Positions 17,915 to 25,262 are shown, counted from the stretch's first letter. The stretch is 49,576 bases of DNA from Methanoculleus sp. (GCF_030019085.1 NZ_JASEFJ010000014.1:1-49576), one strand, 5' to 3'. Numbers and translations: made by a program. The notes: a model not told the origin generated them from the letters alone.

Positions 17915-18198
17915 CACGCCCCACCCGGAGCGGGGGAAACTATCTCCATAACATCCCGGAAAAACGAGGAGATGTAAGAGCGCCAGGATCTAAAGAAGAG
18001 AAGGTGCCCGGCCTATCATGAAGTGAAAGGGGTTTTTGCATGCTTCAGAAACCAGGTCGCTCACTTCTGCTATACCATACCGGGCCGTAGCCATCCTTTC
18101 GAGGAAGCGGACGTCAGGCGATAACCTCCTGGTTTAACTTGCGGGGTGGAAGGGTGCGGAGTGGGAGGTTCCCCGTCGAGAGGCGCGGGGTAGTTCAC
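17915..18198 (+). mobile_element. Possible solo IS605-type element ends (no transposase)
   Basis: The right part (about 18085-18198) looks like the 3' end of a tnpB-type element: GGCGATAACCTCCTGG, TTGCGGGG, GGAAGGGTGCGG, then a GC hairpin (18171-18190) followed by TAGTTCAC, compare GGGCGGGGTAGTTGAC at the right end of the tnpB element at 40366. A left GC hairpin (GCCCCACCCGGAGCGGGG, about 17918-17935) could be the other end. The 280 bases between have no transposase frame. It may be a relic or a short non-autonomous element that still encodes an omega-RNA-like sequence. The rest of the gap 17787-18266 is A/T-rich promoter DNA. Confidence 0.45.
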
Positions 18199-18222
18199 CA
18201 CCCACCTCGATCTTCGCTGTTT

Positions 18223-18271
18223 TTCACAATATTTTTCACAATATTTTTATAACAAAAGCCAGAATTGTGAA
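18223..18271 (+). promoter_or_regulatory. Repeated operator-like words around a TATA box
   Basis: The 12-base word TTTTTCACAATA occurs twice in direct tandem (18220-18231 and 18232-18243) and runs into TTTTTATAAC (18244-18253), the TATA box. The inverse of its core, ATTGTGAA, lies at 18264-18271, at the expected transcription start. Two direct TTCACAAT sites and one inverted site thus flank the TATA box of the lipoprotein-adenine deaminase operon, a layout typical of repressor or activator sites. Confidence 0.55.
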
Positions 18272-18275
18272 TAAA

Positions 18276-18689
18276 ATGGATGAGAGTGGATCTGGTGAAC
18301 CGGGAGGTGGTCGGTTCTCAGGGCATATGTCAGGCAGATATACAGGTCTTCTGATACTGGTGACCCTTGTGGTCCTCGCCACATCGGCAGGCTGCCTTAC
18401 CACCGCAATAGGGGAGGTGACCTACGACGGCGAGGCCCTGCAGATTGCTGTGGAGAACACCGGTGATCCAGTCGAGAACGCCGTGCTCCAGGTGAAGATC
18501 ATGGAGGTAGACCACTTTGAGCAGAAAGAGGTCTTCTCCGAAGCGCGGTATATCGATCTCGATACCGGGGAGAATAACTACTCGACCGAGGTAGACCTCC
18601 AGCCCGGCAGATACAGGGCCTTTCTGATCATATTCATCGGTAATGAGCGGAGCGCGTCTGTCATCCGCGACCTGGAGGTAACCGTCTGA
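18276..18689 (+). CDS. Predicted lipoprotein, small extracellular beta domain
   Basis: A membrane-anchored extracellular protein of unknown function. A hydrophobic signal (LLILVTLVVLATSAGC) ends in a lipobox-like sequence whose Cys would be the lipid-bound first residue. The mature part (about 95 residues) is one beta-rich domain with IAVENTGDPVENAVLQVKI and YSTEVDLQPGRYRAFLIIF, like small Ig-like domains. ATG at 18276 lies about 25-28 bases from the TATA box, which would give a leaderless message; GTG at 18267 and ATG at 18327 (just before the signal core) are alternatives. Its stop codon overlaps the proposed CTG start of the adenine deaminase gene, so the two form an operon. Confidence 0.7.
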   Translation: MDESGSGEPGGGRFSGHMSGRYTGLLILVTLVVLATSAGCLTTAIGEVTYDGEALQIAVENTGDPVENAVLQVKIMEVDHFEQKEVFSEARYIDLDTGENNYSTEVDLQPGRYRAFLIIFIGNERSASVIRDLEVTV

Positions 18690-20341
18690 CCCTTCCGGGA
18701 CTGGCAGCGGCGCGTGGACTCGAGCCTGCGGATGCCGTCTTTACCGGTGCCGAGGTCTTCAACCCCTTCTCCTCCACATTTGAGTGTGCAGACTTTGCGG
18801 TGAAAGACGGCTACATCATCGGTCTCGGGGACTATGAGGGGAAGAAAGAGCACGACCTCTCCGGCACCTATGTGGTGCCCGGGCTGATCGACGCCCACGT
18901 CCACATAGAGAGTTCGCTCCTTGCACCGGCGGAGTATGCGCGGGTTGTCCTTACACACGGCACAACGACGGTGATCGCCGATCCCCACGAGATAGCAAAC
19001 GTCTGCGGGGTGGCGGGTATCGAGTACATGCTTGCCGGTGGGGCCCGAACACCGCTCGACATCCTGATCATGCTCCCCTCCTGCGTCCCGGCAACACCCC
19101 ACGATATGGGCGGTGCCAGGCTTACAGCCGCCGACCTTGCCCGGTTCCGGGGGCGGGAGAGGGTCATAGGGCTTGCCGAGGTTATGAACGTCCCCGGCGT
19201 CCTGACCGGGGATGAAGATCTCCGGGCAAAGATGGATCTCTTTGAGGTTATCGACGGCCACGCGCCGTCCCTCTCCGGGAAGGACCTGAACGCCTACATC
19301 CATGCCGGCGTCCAGAGTGACCACGAGTCAACGACGCTTTCTGAGGCCCTTGAAAAACTCCTCCGGGGGATGTATGTCATGATCAGGGAGGGCTCGACAG
19401 AGCAGAACCTCCGCGACCTCCTGCCGCTCGTTAACAGGTGCACAGCGCCGCGGTGCTGTTTTGCAACCGATGATCGGCATGCCGGGACGCTTGTCCGGGA
19501 TGGACATATAGACGACTGTATCAGAAAAGCAACCACTTACGGTCTCGAGGTCGAATTGGCGCTCCGGATGGCGACCCTCTCCGCCGCTGAACGGTTCAGG
19601 CTCCATGACCGGGGCGCCATTGCACCAGGTAGGCTCGGTGACTTCTGCGTCATTGACGACCCCGACCGCTTCTGCGTCTTACGGACGTTCAAGCGCGGTG
19701 TTGAGGTGATCGACCGGGGTTATCGACCGCCAGAGGTTCCAGTGGCTCCAATGCACGCCCGCGTTCCGGTGCAAGATGAGATCCGGATAACCGGGGCGGG
19801 GGAGGCGCGTGTGATCGGGGTCGTGCCCGGGCATATCACAACACGCGACCTCCGCTGTCCGGTCGATGCCGCCGCGATCCCGGATACCGGGCGCGATATC
19901 CTGAAGGCGGTCGTCACCGACCGTTACCGCGGGCGCGGGTCTGGTGTGGGACTTGTCCATGGCCTCGGGTTACAGGAGGGAGCGATCGCCGGGTCGGTCT
20001 CCCACGACTCCCACAACATCGTCGCCGTCGGCGTCGATGACAGAGATATCATCCGTGCCATCGCCGAAGTGGTCAGGCTCGGCGGGGGGCTTGTGGCTGT
20101 CTCCGGAAACGAGGTGACAACGCTACCCCTGGAGTGTGCCGGACTGATGTCCGCCCGCCCCTACGATGAGGTTCTCCGGCGGTTGGCGGCAGTCGAGGCG
20201 CATGCGGGAGAACTTGGCGCGATCGAGAACCCTTTCATGTATCTATCGTTCCTGGCACTGACCGTCATCCCCGAACTCCGGGTCACGGAGCGGGGGGTCT
20301 TTGATGTCGGGGCGTTTTCGGACGTGCCGCTCTTCTGTTGA
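18686..20341 (+). CDS. ade: Adenine deaminase, probable CTG start
   Basis: Converts adenine to hypoxanthine and ammonia in purine salvage; an amidohydrolase with a binuclear metal site. Motifs: PGLIDAHVHIESSLL (metal-binding His pair), HGTTTVIADPHEIANVCG, the VIDGHAPSLSGKDLNAY region, and FATDDRHAGTLVRDGHIDD. The C-terminal domain (GLVHGLGLQEGAIAGSVSHD and HNIVAVGVDD) is the family's. Homologous sequence (ADAVFTGAEVFNPF) starts well before the first ordinary start, GTG at 18800. Upstream of that GTG the frame is open to a stop at 18644 but has no ATG, GTG or TTG. CTG at 18686 has GGAGGT six bases before it and overlaps the preceding stop as CTGA. This start gives 551 residues, usual for the family. 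The enzyme identity is firm; the start codon is inference. Confidence 0.9.
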   Translation: MTLPGLAAARGLEPADAVFTGAEVFNPFSSTFECADFAVKDGYIIGLGDYEGKKEHDLSGTYVVPGLIDAHVHIESSLLAPAEYARVVLTHGTTTVIADPHEIANVCGVAGIEYMLAGGARTPLDILIMLPSCVPATPHDMGGARLTAADLARFRGRERVIGLAEVMNVPGVLTGDEDLRAKMDLFEVIDGHAPSLSGKDLNAYIHAGVQSDHESTTLSEALEKLLRGMYVMIREGSTEQNLRDLLPLVNRCTAPRCCFATDDRHAGTLVRDGHIDDCIRKATTYGLEVELALRMATLSAAERFRLHDRGAIAPGRLGDFCVIDDPDRFCVLRTFKRGVEVIDRGYRPPEVPVAPMHARVPVQDEIRITGAGEARVIGVVPGHITTRDLRCPVDAAAIPDTGRDILKAVVTDRYRGRGSGVGLVHGLGLQEGAIAGSVSHDSHNIVAVGVDDRDIIRAIAEVVRLGGGLVAVSGNEVTTLPLECAGLMSARPYDEVLRRLAAVEAHAGELGAIENPFMYLSFLALTVIPELRVTERGVFDVGAFSDVPLFC

Positions 20342-20834
20342 ATGAGATCAGCCCGGATAGGCCTGCCTGAGGGAGGCACAGCGTTTCCCGCTCCCAGGGG
20401 ACGGGGTTTTCAGGGATGGAGGGAGGCGCTGAAAGAGTTGAAAGGCCTGGGTGGTCGACGCTATGAGAAAACCAGTAACCCGGAACCATGCCCGGACAGG
20501 GCAGGTGAAAATTCCTTCCCCACCCCTGTTCTGCGATTCTCCATAGATAAGGTGTCAGGATCCCATCTCACCGGGTTATCCTGCTCCCTACCTGGCACGG
20601 TCTTCCAGGTTTATTGCCGCAGACTGCCCGCCCCTCAAAAGAGGCGGGATCAGGCGCGGGTGGTCAAAGATACGAGAGACGCCATCCTCGAGACGCCTGA
20701 AAACAGGCGGAACTTCCCTTTTCTGCGGATCTCCCTCATTATGGTGCAGCGGAGGAGGAGAGTCTCCCGGGTTCTCTGCGAAAAACTACCCGTCCCTCCC
20801 CCCATCGCATCATGCGTCCTCCACGTCCCCTCCC
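20342..20834. other. Intergenic region with one repeat copy
   Basis: A 493-base space between the ends of convergent genes. It contains GC-hairpin repeat copy B (20532-20664). A plus-strand open frame crosses the whole space, but it is Arg/Pro-rich, passes through the repeat and into the antisense of the next gene, and is not supported as a gene. Confidence 0.5.
20532..20664 (+). repeat. Dispersed GC-hairpin intergenic repeat, copy B
   Basis: Shares, in order, TGCGATTCTCCAT (20532), a GATAAGGTGTC word, CCTGGCACGGTCTTCC (about 20591), ACTGCCCGCCCC and a closing hairpin with GAGGCGGG, then GCGGGTGGTC, with copies A, C and D. It is the most diverged of the fuller copies. Confidence 0.6.
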
Positions 20835-21584
20835 TCACCCGAAGAACTCCACCGCCCCCGGTGCGAGAACCGCGATCAGAACCAGGATCAGGGGCTGGTG
20901 GAGGAAGTAAATGAGGAGCGAGTGCCGACCCAGGAACTCGAACGGTCGTGATACCGCCGGCCCCGGGTCGTTGACCCGAAACCCGCGCCTCCCATCCGTG
21001 TAGAATGTATGCCCGCAGGCCATCCCGGCAAGGACGATACCGAACCATGGAAACAGCGGGACGTAGTCCAGACTCGCAAAGGATGCCGGATGGATGCCGA
21101 GCCAGAGGAGAGGCCAGGGGCCGTTGACGAGAGTTACGGCGTAACCTGCGATGAAACATGCCACACTCGCAACGACGAGTCTCCTTGCGTCCATCCGGAC
21201 AAAGAGAGGTGCAAGCAGGATCGAGACCCCTATGAAGTGAAGGATCCCAAAGACGATGCAGACCGAGGGCAGGAGCAGCCAGGTTACACCGGTTATTACC
21301 AGACCGCAACCGAAGATGAGCAGACCGCGCCGGATGTATTTAAGCGCGAGATCACGCCCGGCGAGATGCCGCCTGGCGCGGGCATAACTGATCGTAAAGG
21401 AGAGACCTACCAGGAAGATGAAAGTCGATGCGGTCAGACGGGCGAGCAGCCAGAGAAACCCCCCGGAGACCTCAAGCGGCAGAACGCCGAAGAAGTTGAG
21501 GTCGAAGGCCGAATGGAAGATGATCATCGTCACCACGGCAACACCTCGAGCTAGATCGATCTCCCAGTAGCGCGTCCCGGGCAT
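20835..21584 (-). CDS. DUF1624 / HGSNAT-like membrane acyltransferase
   Basis: A 249-residue multi-pass protein of the DUF1624 family, related to the catalytic domain of heparan-alpha-glucosaminide N-acetyltransferase. The signature RYWEIDLARGVAVVTMIIFH with the family's DxxRG and His lies at about residues 5-24. Seven or so helices follow; FLVGLSFTISYARAR, GILHFIGVSILLAPLF and LIYFLHQPLILVLI are typical. Such proteins are thought to move acetyl groups across the membrane onto sugars; the acceptor here is unknown. I chose ATG at 21584 because GAGGGGG lies five bases upstream; a longer frame begins at 21623. It starts 10 bases after the zinc-ribbon gene. Confidence 0.85.
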   Translation of the reverse strand: MPGTRYWEIDLARGVAVVTMIIFHSAFDLNFFGVLPLEVSGGFLWLLARLTASTFIFLVGLSFTISYARARRHLAGRDLALKYIRRGLLIFGCGLVITGVTWLLLPSVCIVFGILHFIGVSILLAPLFVRMDARRLVVASVACFIAGYAVTLVNGPWPLLWLGIHPASFASLDYVPLFPWFGIVLAGMACGHTFYTDGRRGFRVNDPGPAVSRPFEFLGRHSLLIYFLHQPLILVLIAVLAPGAVEFFG

Positions 21585-21594
21585 GGCGTCCCCC

Positions 21595-21753
21595 TCAGAA
21601 GGATCTCCGCCGGACGGGCGCACCGCAATCAGGACAGGTCGTCATCGCGGTTATCTCGCGAAACACCTCTTCTGTCGGCTCGTTGTAGATCCGGGAGAAG
21701 CCGCACTGCCGACTGCACTCTATCACGATGAACTGGCTACAGATCCTGCCCAC
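21595..21753 (-). CDS. Small zinc-ribbon protein
   Basis: A 52-residue protein. The chain has two metal-knuckle pairs, ECSRQCGFSRIY (Cys-x3-Cys) and TTCPDCGAPVRRRSF (CxxC), separated by a short acidic helix with NEPTEEVFREI, the layout of a small zinc ribbon. Start is GTG at 21753 with GGTGGT upstream; TTG at 21759 is an alternative. The stop is 10 bases before the acyltransferase start, so they form an operon. Protein or nucleic-acid binding is possible; nothing more can be said. Confidence 0.65.
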   Translation of the reverse strand: MGRICSQFIVIECSRQCGFSRIYNEPTEEVFREITAMTTCPDCGAPVRRRSF

Positions 21754-21808
21754 GTCCAATCACCACCCCTGCCGCTGACGTAGCATGAGTTACCTCCATC
21801 AAGATGGT

Positions 21809-21836
21809 GGGGTCACCCGATAAGTAGTTTGACCCC
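21809..21836. promoter_or_regulatory. Inverted repeat between divergent genes
   Basis: GGGGTCA (21809-21815) and TGACCCC (21830-21836) form a perfect inverted repeat with a 14-base spacer, between the divergent zinc-ribbon gene (start 21753) and the marker 8 gene (start 21878). The spacing is right for a dimeric regulator, or the arms could form a hairpin in a long leader. Confidence 0.4.
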
Positions 21837-21877
21837 CCGTAGCGCACCATTATTCTCTCCCCGACCCAGATCTCCGT

Positions 21878-22735
21878 ATGAGCAAGCACGACGAACATAT
21901 CATAGAAGCCATCGGAAGATGCCAGGTTGTGATCCGGAACGGCCAGGTCGTCGAGGTCGGAAGACCCGTCATCCATGACTGCCCTCTGGCGCGGCGGTTT
22001 GCCTGCCCTGTCGAGGATATGACACCGGAGGCGATAAAACGCAACATCGAAGCGCGGATCAGAACATTTGGCATGTGTACCCCCGAACGGCAGGTTCTCG
22101 CCGGGCCGGACTTTGTCATCTTCGGAGCCTCGGAACTCCTCAGCAGCGCCGTGCGCAGGGGAGACCTGGACGCCGCAGTGATAGTCTCTGACGGGGCAGG
22201 GACGATCGTTGCGACGAACCCGGCCCTCATCCAGGGGATCGGCGGCCGGATGTCCGGACTCGTGAAGACATCCCCGATCCCTGAAGTGATCGCGCGGATA
22301 CAGGAGAACGGAGGGGTGGTCCTGGACACGGCGACCGCCACGATAGACCAGGCCGCCGGTGTCGCGCTGGCAAGAGACCTCGGCCACCGCCGGGTCGCAG
22401 TGACCACCGCCGATGCCACAGAGGCGGCGACCATCCGGGAAGGGTTTCCGGAGGCTTTTATAGTAGCCGTCCACACCACCGGGATATCACGAGAGGACGC
22501 AGTCGCGCTGGCCGGGGCCGCCGACCTGATCACCGCCTGCGCATCGCGGCATATACGTGATGTGGCTGCAAAGAAGGCGCTCCTCCAGGCAGGCACATCC
22601 ATCCCGGTATTTGCGATGACACCGGCGGGAAAGAGGATCATCCTCGGGAAGGTGGCTGAGACCGACCAGCAGATCCTGGTGCAGGGGGCGCGCCTCCCGG
22701 TGGATGGGGCACAGTCGCCCACCCCGCTCTACTGA
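21878..22735 (+). CDS. Methanogenesis marker protein 8 (DUF2099)
   Basis: A 285-residue cytoplasmic protein of the DUF2099 family, known as methanogenesis marker 8 because it occurs in nearly all methanogens and almost nowhere else; its biochemical function is unproven. Family features are the N-terminal HIIEAIGRCQVVIRNGQVVE (about residues 7-26), the Cys-containing HDCPLARRFACPVEDMTPEA, GMCTPERQVLAGPDFVIFGA (about 65-84), and RRGDLDAAVIVSDGAGTIVA. The C-terminal half has regular Rossmann-like strands (RVAVTTADATEAATI, ITACASRHIRDVAA). It is monocistronic, with a 7-base inverted repeat upstream. Its stop is six bases from the end of the convergent HAD gene. The presence of this gene is a strong sign that the host is a methanogen. 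Confidence 0.9.
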   Translation: MSKHDEHIIEAIGRCQVVIRNGQVVEVGRPVIHDCPLARRFACPVEDMTPEAIKRNIEARIRTFGMCTPERQVLAGPDFVIFGASELLSSAVRRGDLDAAVIVSDGAGTIVATNPALIQGIGGRMSGLVKTSPIPEVIARIQENGGVVLDTATATIDQAAGVALARDLGHRRVAVTTADATEAATIREGFPEAFIVAVHTTGISREDAVALAGAADLITACASRHIRDVAAKKALLQAGTSIPVFAMTPAGKRIILGKVAETDQQILVQGARLPVDGAQSPTPLY

Positions 22736-22741
22736 GGGGGT

Positions 22742-23440
22742 CTACCCTTTCCCGGGTATGCTGAGGAATCTTCTGAGTTGTGCAAACTCCGAGAGTATTA
22801 TATCCGCCCCGACATCCGCCACGCGGCTCTCTCGCCAGTCACCGTAAGCGGCAAACGCGGTCACCATCCCCAGTCGCCGTCCGGGCGCGATGTCGCGTAC
22901 GGCGCTGTCGCCAACCATCATCGCCCCTCTCGGCGCCACACCAAGTCGGCGGAGGGCGTAGATGAGAGAGTCAGGTTCGGGTTTCCGTCTGCCGGAGAGA
23001 TCCGGTGTCACGATCGTCTCGAAGTAATCTATTAGCCCGGTCTTCTCAAGCCGTCGCCGTGCCTGGAAAGACTCCGCATCGGTCACAACAGCAAGCCCAA
23101 TCCCGCCGTCCCGCAGGCTCTGGAGCGTCTCCTCGACGCCCGGGTATGCCTCGACCAGATCGAGTTTGACGTCCTCGTAGATGCGGCAGCAGACCTCGAA
23201 CGCCTCCCCATCGTAGATCCCGAGATCGTGGAGGTAATCACTTATGTTCTCATGGTCCTCAAACCCGTGAACCCCCCTAAGGAACTGCGAAAAGAGGGTC
23301 TCGGGGTCGCCTTCCCCCAGGTAGTCGATCACAGAGCGGCACGCCTCACGCTTTGCTCGAACAAGGTCAAAGAGGGTGTTGTCCATGTCGCAGAGGACAG
23401 CCTCTACCGCGTAATGCCGAGTTCTGCAAGTCTCCTGCAT
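22742..23440 (-). CDS. HAD-superfamily hydrolase (phosphatase-like)
   Basis: A 232-residue haloacid-dehalogenase-type hydrolase. Motif I is CDMDNTLFDL (about residues 17-26) with both aspartates; motif II lies in LAVVTDAESFQARR (Thr); motif III Lys is in GRRKPEPDSLIYAL (about 164-177); motif IV is MMVGDSAVRDIAPGRRLGM (about 185-203). The cap is a helical type-1 insertion (about 30-95). It probably removes phosphate from a small metabolite; the substrate is unknown. Its ATG lies 37 bases inside the end of the PIN-like gene, so it is the third gene of the CARF-PIN-HAD operon. Confidence 0.9.
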   Translation of the reverse strand: MQETCRTRHYAVEAVLCDMDNTLFDLVRAKREACRSVIDYLGEGDPETLFSQFLRGVHGFEDHENISDYLHDLGIYDGEAFEVCCRIYEDVKLDLVEAYPGVEETLQSLRDGGIGLAVVTDAESFQARRRLEKTGLIDYFETIVTPDLSGRRKPEPDSLIYALRRLGVAPRGAMMVGDSAVRDIAPGRRLGMVTAFAAYGDWRESRVADVGADIILSEFAQLRRFLSIPGKG

Positions 23441-24411
23441 ATATCAAGTTCCCGCCTGCATGCATGGTATACCTCATCGTCCCGGAACCTGATCTTCAGT
23501 TCGTCGATATCGTTACCCTTTCCGCCATACTCACCGAAGATTGTGAACCCGTTGCAGTCTACAAACCCGAAGACGGCAGCGATGTTGAAGAGCAGTCGCC
23601 GGAACGCCGGTGCCGTGCAGGTTGTTGCCTCAAGTCTGTATGGGCGGTCAAAGTAGAAATATTCAAGCCCCTCTGTCATGCAGAGGTCGACCATGTAGAT
23701 GTCGGCGGTCAGGAGAACCGGAAGAGCGTAGCGTTCCTCCTCGAACTTCCGGAGCGCCCGGACGATGTTACGGTCGTTCTCCTCTGCAAGGTGAGTGTGC
23801 GGCCCCGACGCCGGGATCTCCGTTGCCCGGTCGCGGACGGAGCGATACTCTTTCAGCGCCAGATAGGCCGCTTTCCGGGAGCGTTTCATCCGTTTGTTCT
23901 CAAGTTCTGCGAGATGGTTCCGCCACTCCGGCGCCAGTGCTATCATCTCCTCGATCATCTCTGACCGGTACTTCCGGTTGACGGCATATGAGATCTCGTC
24001 GCGGACTGTCTCAACGATCAGGTATGAGGCAGGGTCGATCCCGGGGTTGTTCGATGCAAACCCGTGGTAGAAGAGGTTTGTATCCAGGCCGAAATAGACA
24101 GCTTTTTTGAGGCTCCTGTAGGATACAAGCATAGCATCGAAGGCGGCCTGGTTGGTGTAGCGGGCGATGCCGGCTGCAAACACGCACTCCTGAAGGTCGG
24201 CATAAGATGGAAGTTCGGCTGCAATCGGTTCATATGCAGCAAGCCAGTCGCGGAAAGTCTCGCGCGTCGCAGGCACCTGAAGCGAAAACCCGGTTCCTTC
24301 CGGGCGCGCAACCAGGATCTCCCCCTCGTAGAGCGGGTATGAGAGATGAACCTCGTCGATAAAGTTGATGAGAACCTGGAGTTCGTCCTCCCTTATTATG
24401 AGGTCGTTCAT
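23404..24411 (-). CDS. PIN-like nuclease domain protein, partner of the CARF-like gene
   Basis: A 335-residue protein I do not recognise as a named family. The central part reads like a PIN ribonuclease: a hydrophobic strand ending in Asp (AVYFGLDTNLFYHGF, about residues 106-120), an acidic pair in VETVRDEISYAVNRK (about 135-149), an Asp in EENDRNIVRALRKFEEER and a last strand VLLTADIYMVDL (about 246-257). These four acidic positions are the usual PIN metal site. Before it lies a 100-residue N-terminal domain (SYPLYEGEILVARPEGTGF) and after it an alpha/beta tail (FGEYGGKGNDIDELKIRF). Its ATG overlaps the end of the CARF-like gene by four bases, so the two products are probably partners: a ligand sensor and an RNase. 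The PIN call is by pattern only. Confidence 0.7.
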   Translation of the reverse strand: MNDLIIREDELQVLINFIDEVHLSYPLYEGEILVARPEGTGFSLQVPATRETFRDWLAAYEPIAAELPSYADLQECVFAAGIARYTNQAAFDAMLVSYRSLKKAVYFGLDTNLFYHGFASNNPGIDPASYLIVETVRDEISYAVNRKYRSEMIEEMIALAPEWRNHLAELENKRMKRSRKAAYLALKEYRSVRDRATEIPASGPHTHLAEENDRNIVRALRKFEEERYALPVLLTADIYMVDLCMTEGLEYFYFDRPYRLEATTCTAPAFRRLLFNIAAVFGFVDCNGFTIFGEYGGKGNDIDELKIRFRDDEVYHACRRELDICRRLAELGITR

Positions 24412-24923
24412 GCTGAAATCGCCCCTGCGTCCTCGACGAGGTCGTGGATCCTCTGAACCTGATGCGGGATCATCATGTAGGGCTTTGCGATATCATCGGT
24501 GGTCTTCATGGCCAGGTAGTAGATGTGCCGGATATCAACCCCCTCAACAGAGAGCGCGACGAGTGCCCCGGCGACCGTGACCTTCCTGCCGGAGGTTATG
24601 TCGATCGCGGCGTCATACCCCTGCTCTATGAAGTCGACTGCGAGAGAGCGGATCGTCTGCCCCGACCGGACGAAATCTGCTTCAGGCAGGATCTCCACCC
24701 GGACGGCCGGAGAGAAACCATACCCCTCCGAGACTATACCGACCGCTACCGCCGCGATGGACGCCGCCTCTGCATACGGCTCTTCGGTGACGATAACGAC
24801 CTGTTCAGGACGCAGGCCTCTCTCCCGCACCACAGCGTGATACGCGTTTACAAGCGCCCATGTCGAGCGTCCGAGAAGCGTTATATAGGCATCGCCGGCG
24901 GCGGGTCTCCCGGGGAGGTTCAC
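24408..24923 (-). CDS. Stand-alone CARF-like ligand-sensing protein
   Basis: A 171-residue protein made of one Rossmann-like domain resembling CARF domains, which bind cyclic oligoadenylates or other nucleotides in CRISPR-linked effectors. Strand 1 and its Gly-Ser loop are AYITLLGRSTWALVNAYHAV (about residues 12-31), strand 2 is VVIVTEEPYAEAASI, strand 3 is VRVEILPEADF, and the motif II position is DAAIDITSGRKVTVAGALVA (about 109-128), like the D-x-T-x-G-x-K pattern of CARF proteins. Start: a TATA box (24948-24953) sits inside a longer frame that could begin at 25016, and GTG at 24923 is 25-28 bases from it, which fits a leaderless start just before strand 1. No effector domain is fused; the PIN-like gene follows. 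No CRISPR array or cas gene is in the window. Confidence 0.75.
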   Translation of the reverse strand: MNLPGRPAAGDAYITLLGRSTWALVNAYHAVVRERGLRPEQVVIVTEEPYAEAASIAAVAVGIVSEGYGFSPAVRVEILPEADFVRSGQTIRSLAVDFIEQGYDAAIDITSGRKVTVAGALVALSVEGVDIRHIYYLAMKTTDDIAKPYMMIPHQVQRIHDLVEDAGAISA

Positions 24924-24947
24924 TGTCTCAAGACTCAACCCCGCTGC

Positions 24948-24953
24948 TATATA
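24948..24953 (-). promoter_or_regulatory. TATA box of the CARF-PIN-HAD operon
   Basis: Minus-strand TATATA, in CCTATATAGC, lies 25-30 bases upstream of GTG 24923. It decides the start of the CARF-like protein, since translation from the upstream GTG (25016) would need a transcript beginning further away. Confidence 0.55.
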
Positions 24954-25225
24954 GGCTTTGTCGGAACTGGCCTGATGACGATATCCAGTATAAGAGGCGA
25001 TGCGTGATGATGACACCCCCAGAACTACGGACTCACCCTGGTAGAGCTATGCGGAGATGTTTGGACACTCAATCCAATCCACACCACCTCCTATCCGAAG
25101 AGACGCCATCCGGGGCTCCCGCCAAATTCACGAGATTACCTCCAGTTTAAGTCAGCGCTATGTGCCCGGGCCGGATCATCCAAGTGGGAGGGTAAACAGC
25201 GCCGGGCAGCGAGAGCACCGACACC

Positions 25226-25233
25226 ATAAAATA
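25226..25233 (+). promoter_or_regulatory. TATA box of the superoxide dismutase gene
   Basis: ATAAAATA, about 33 bases before the ATG at 25263, in an otherwise G/C-rich stretch. The predicted transcript would have a leader of only a few bases. Confidence 0.55.
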
Positions 25234-25262
25234 GATCGCCTCCCATCTAACGATCGATAACC

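Noticed and set aside
20342-20914. A 190-codon plus-strand frame after adenine deaminase
   Set aside because: Arg/Pro-rich, crosses repeat copy B and the end of the next gene, no domain.
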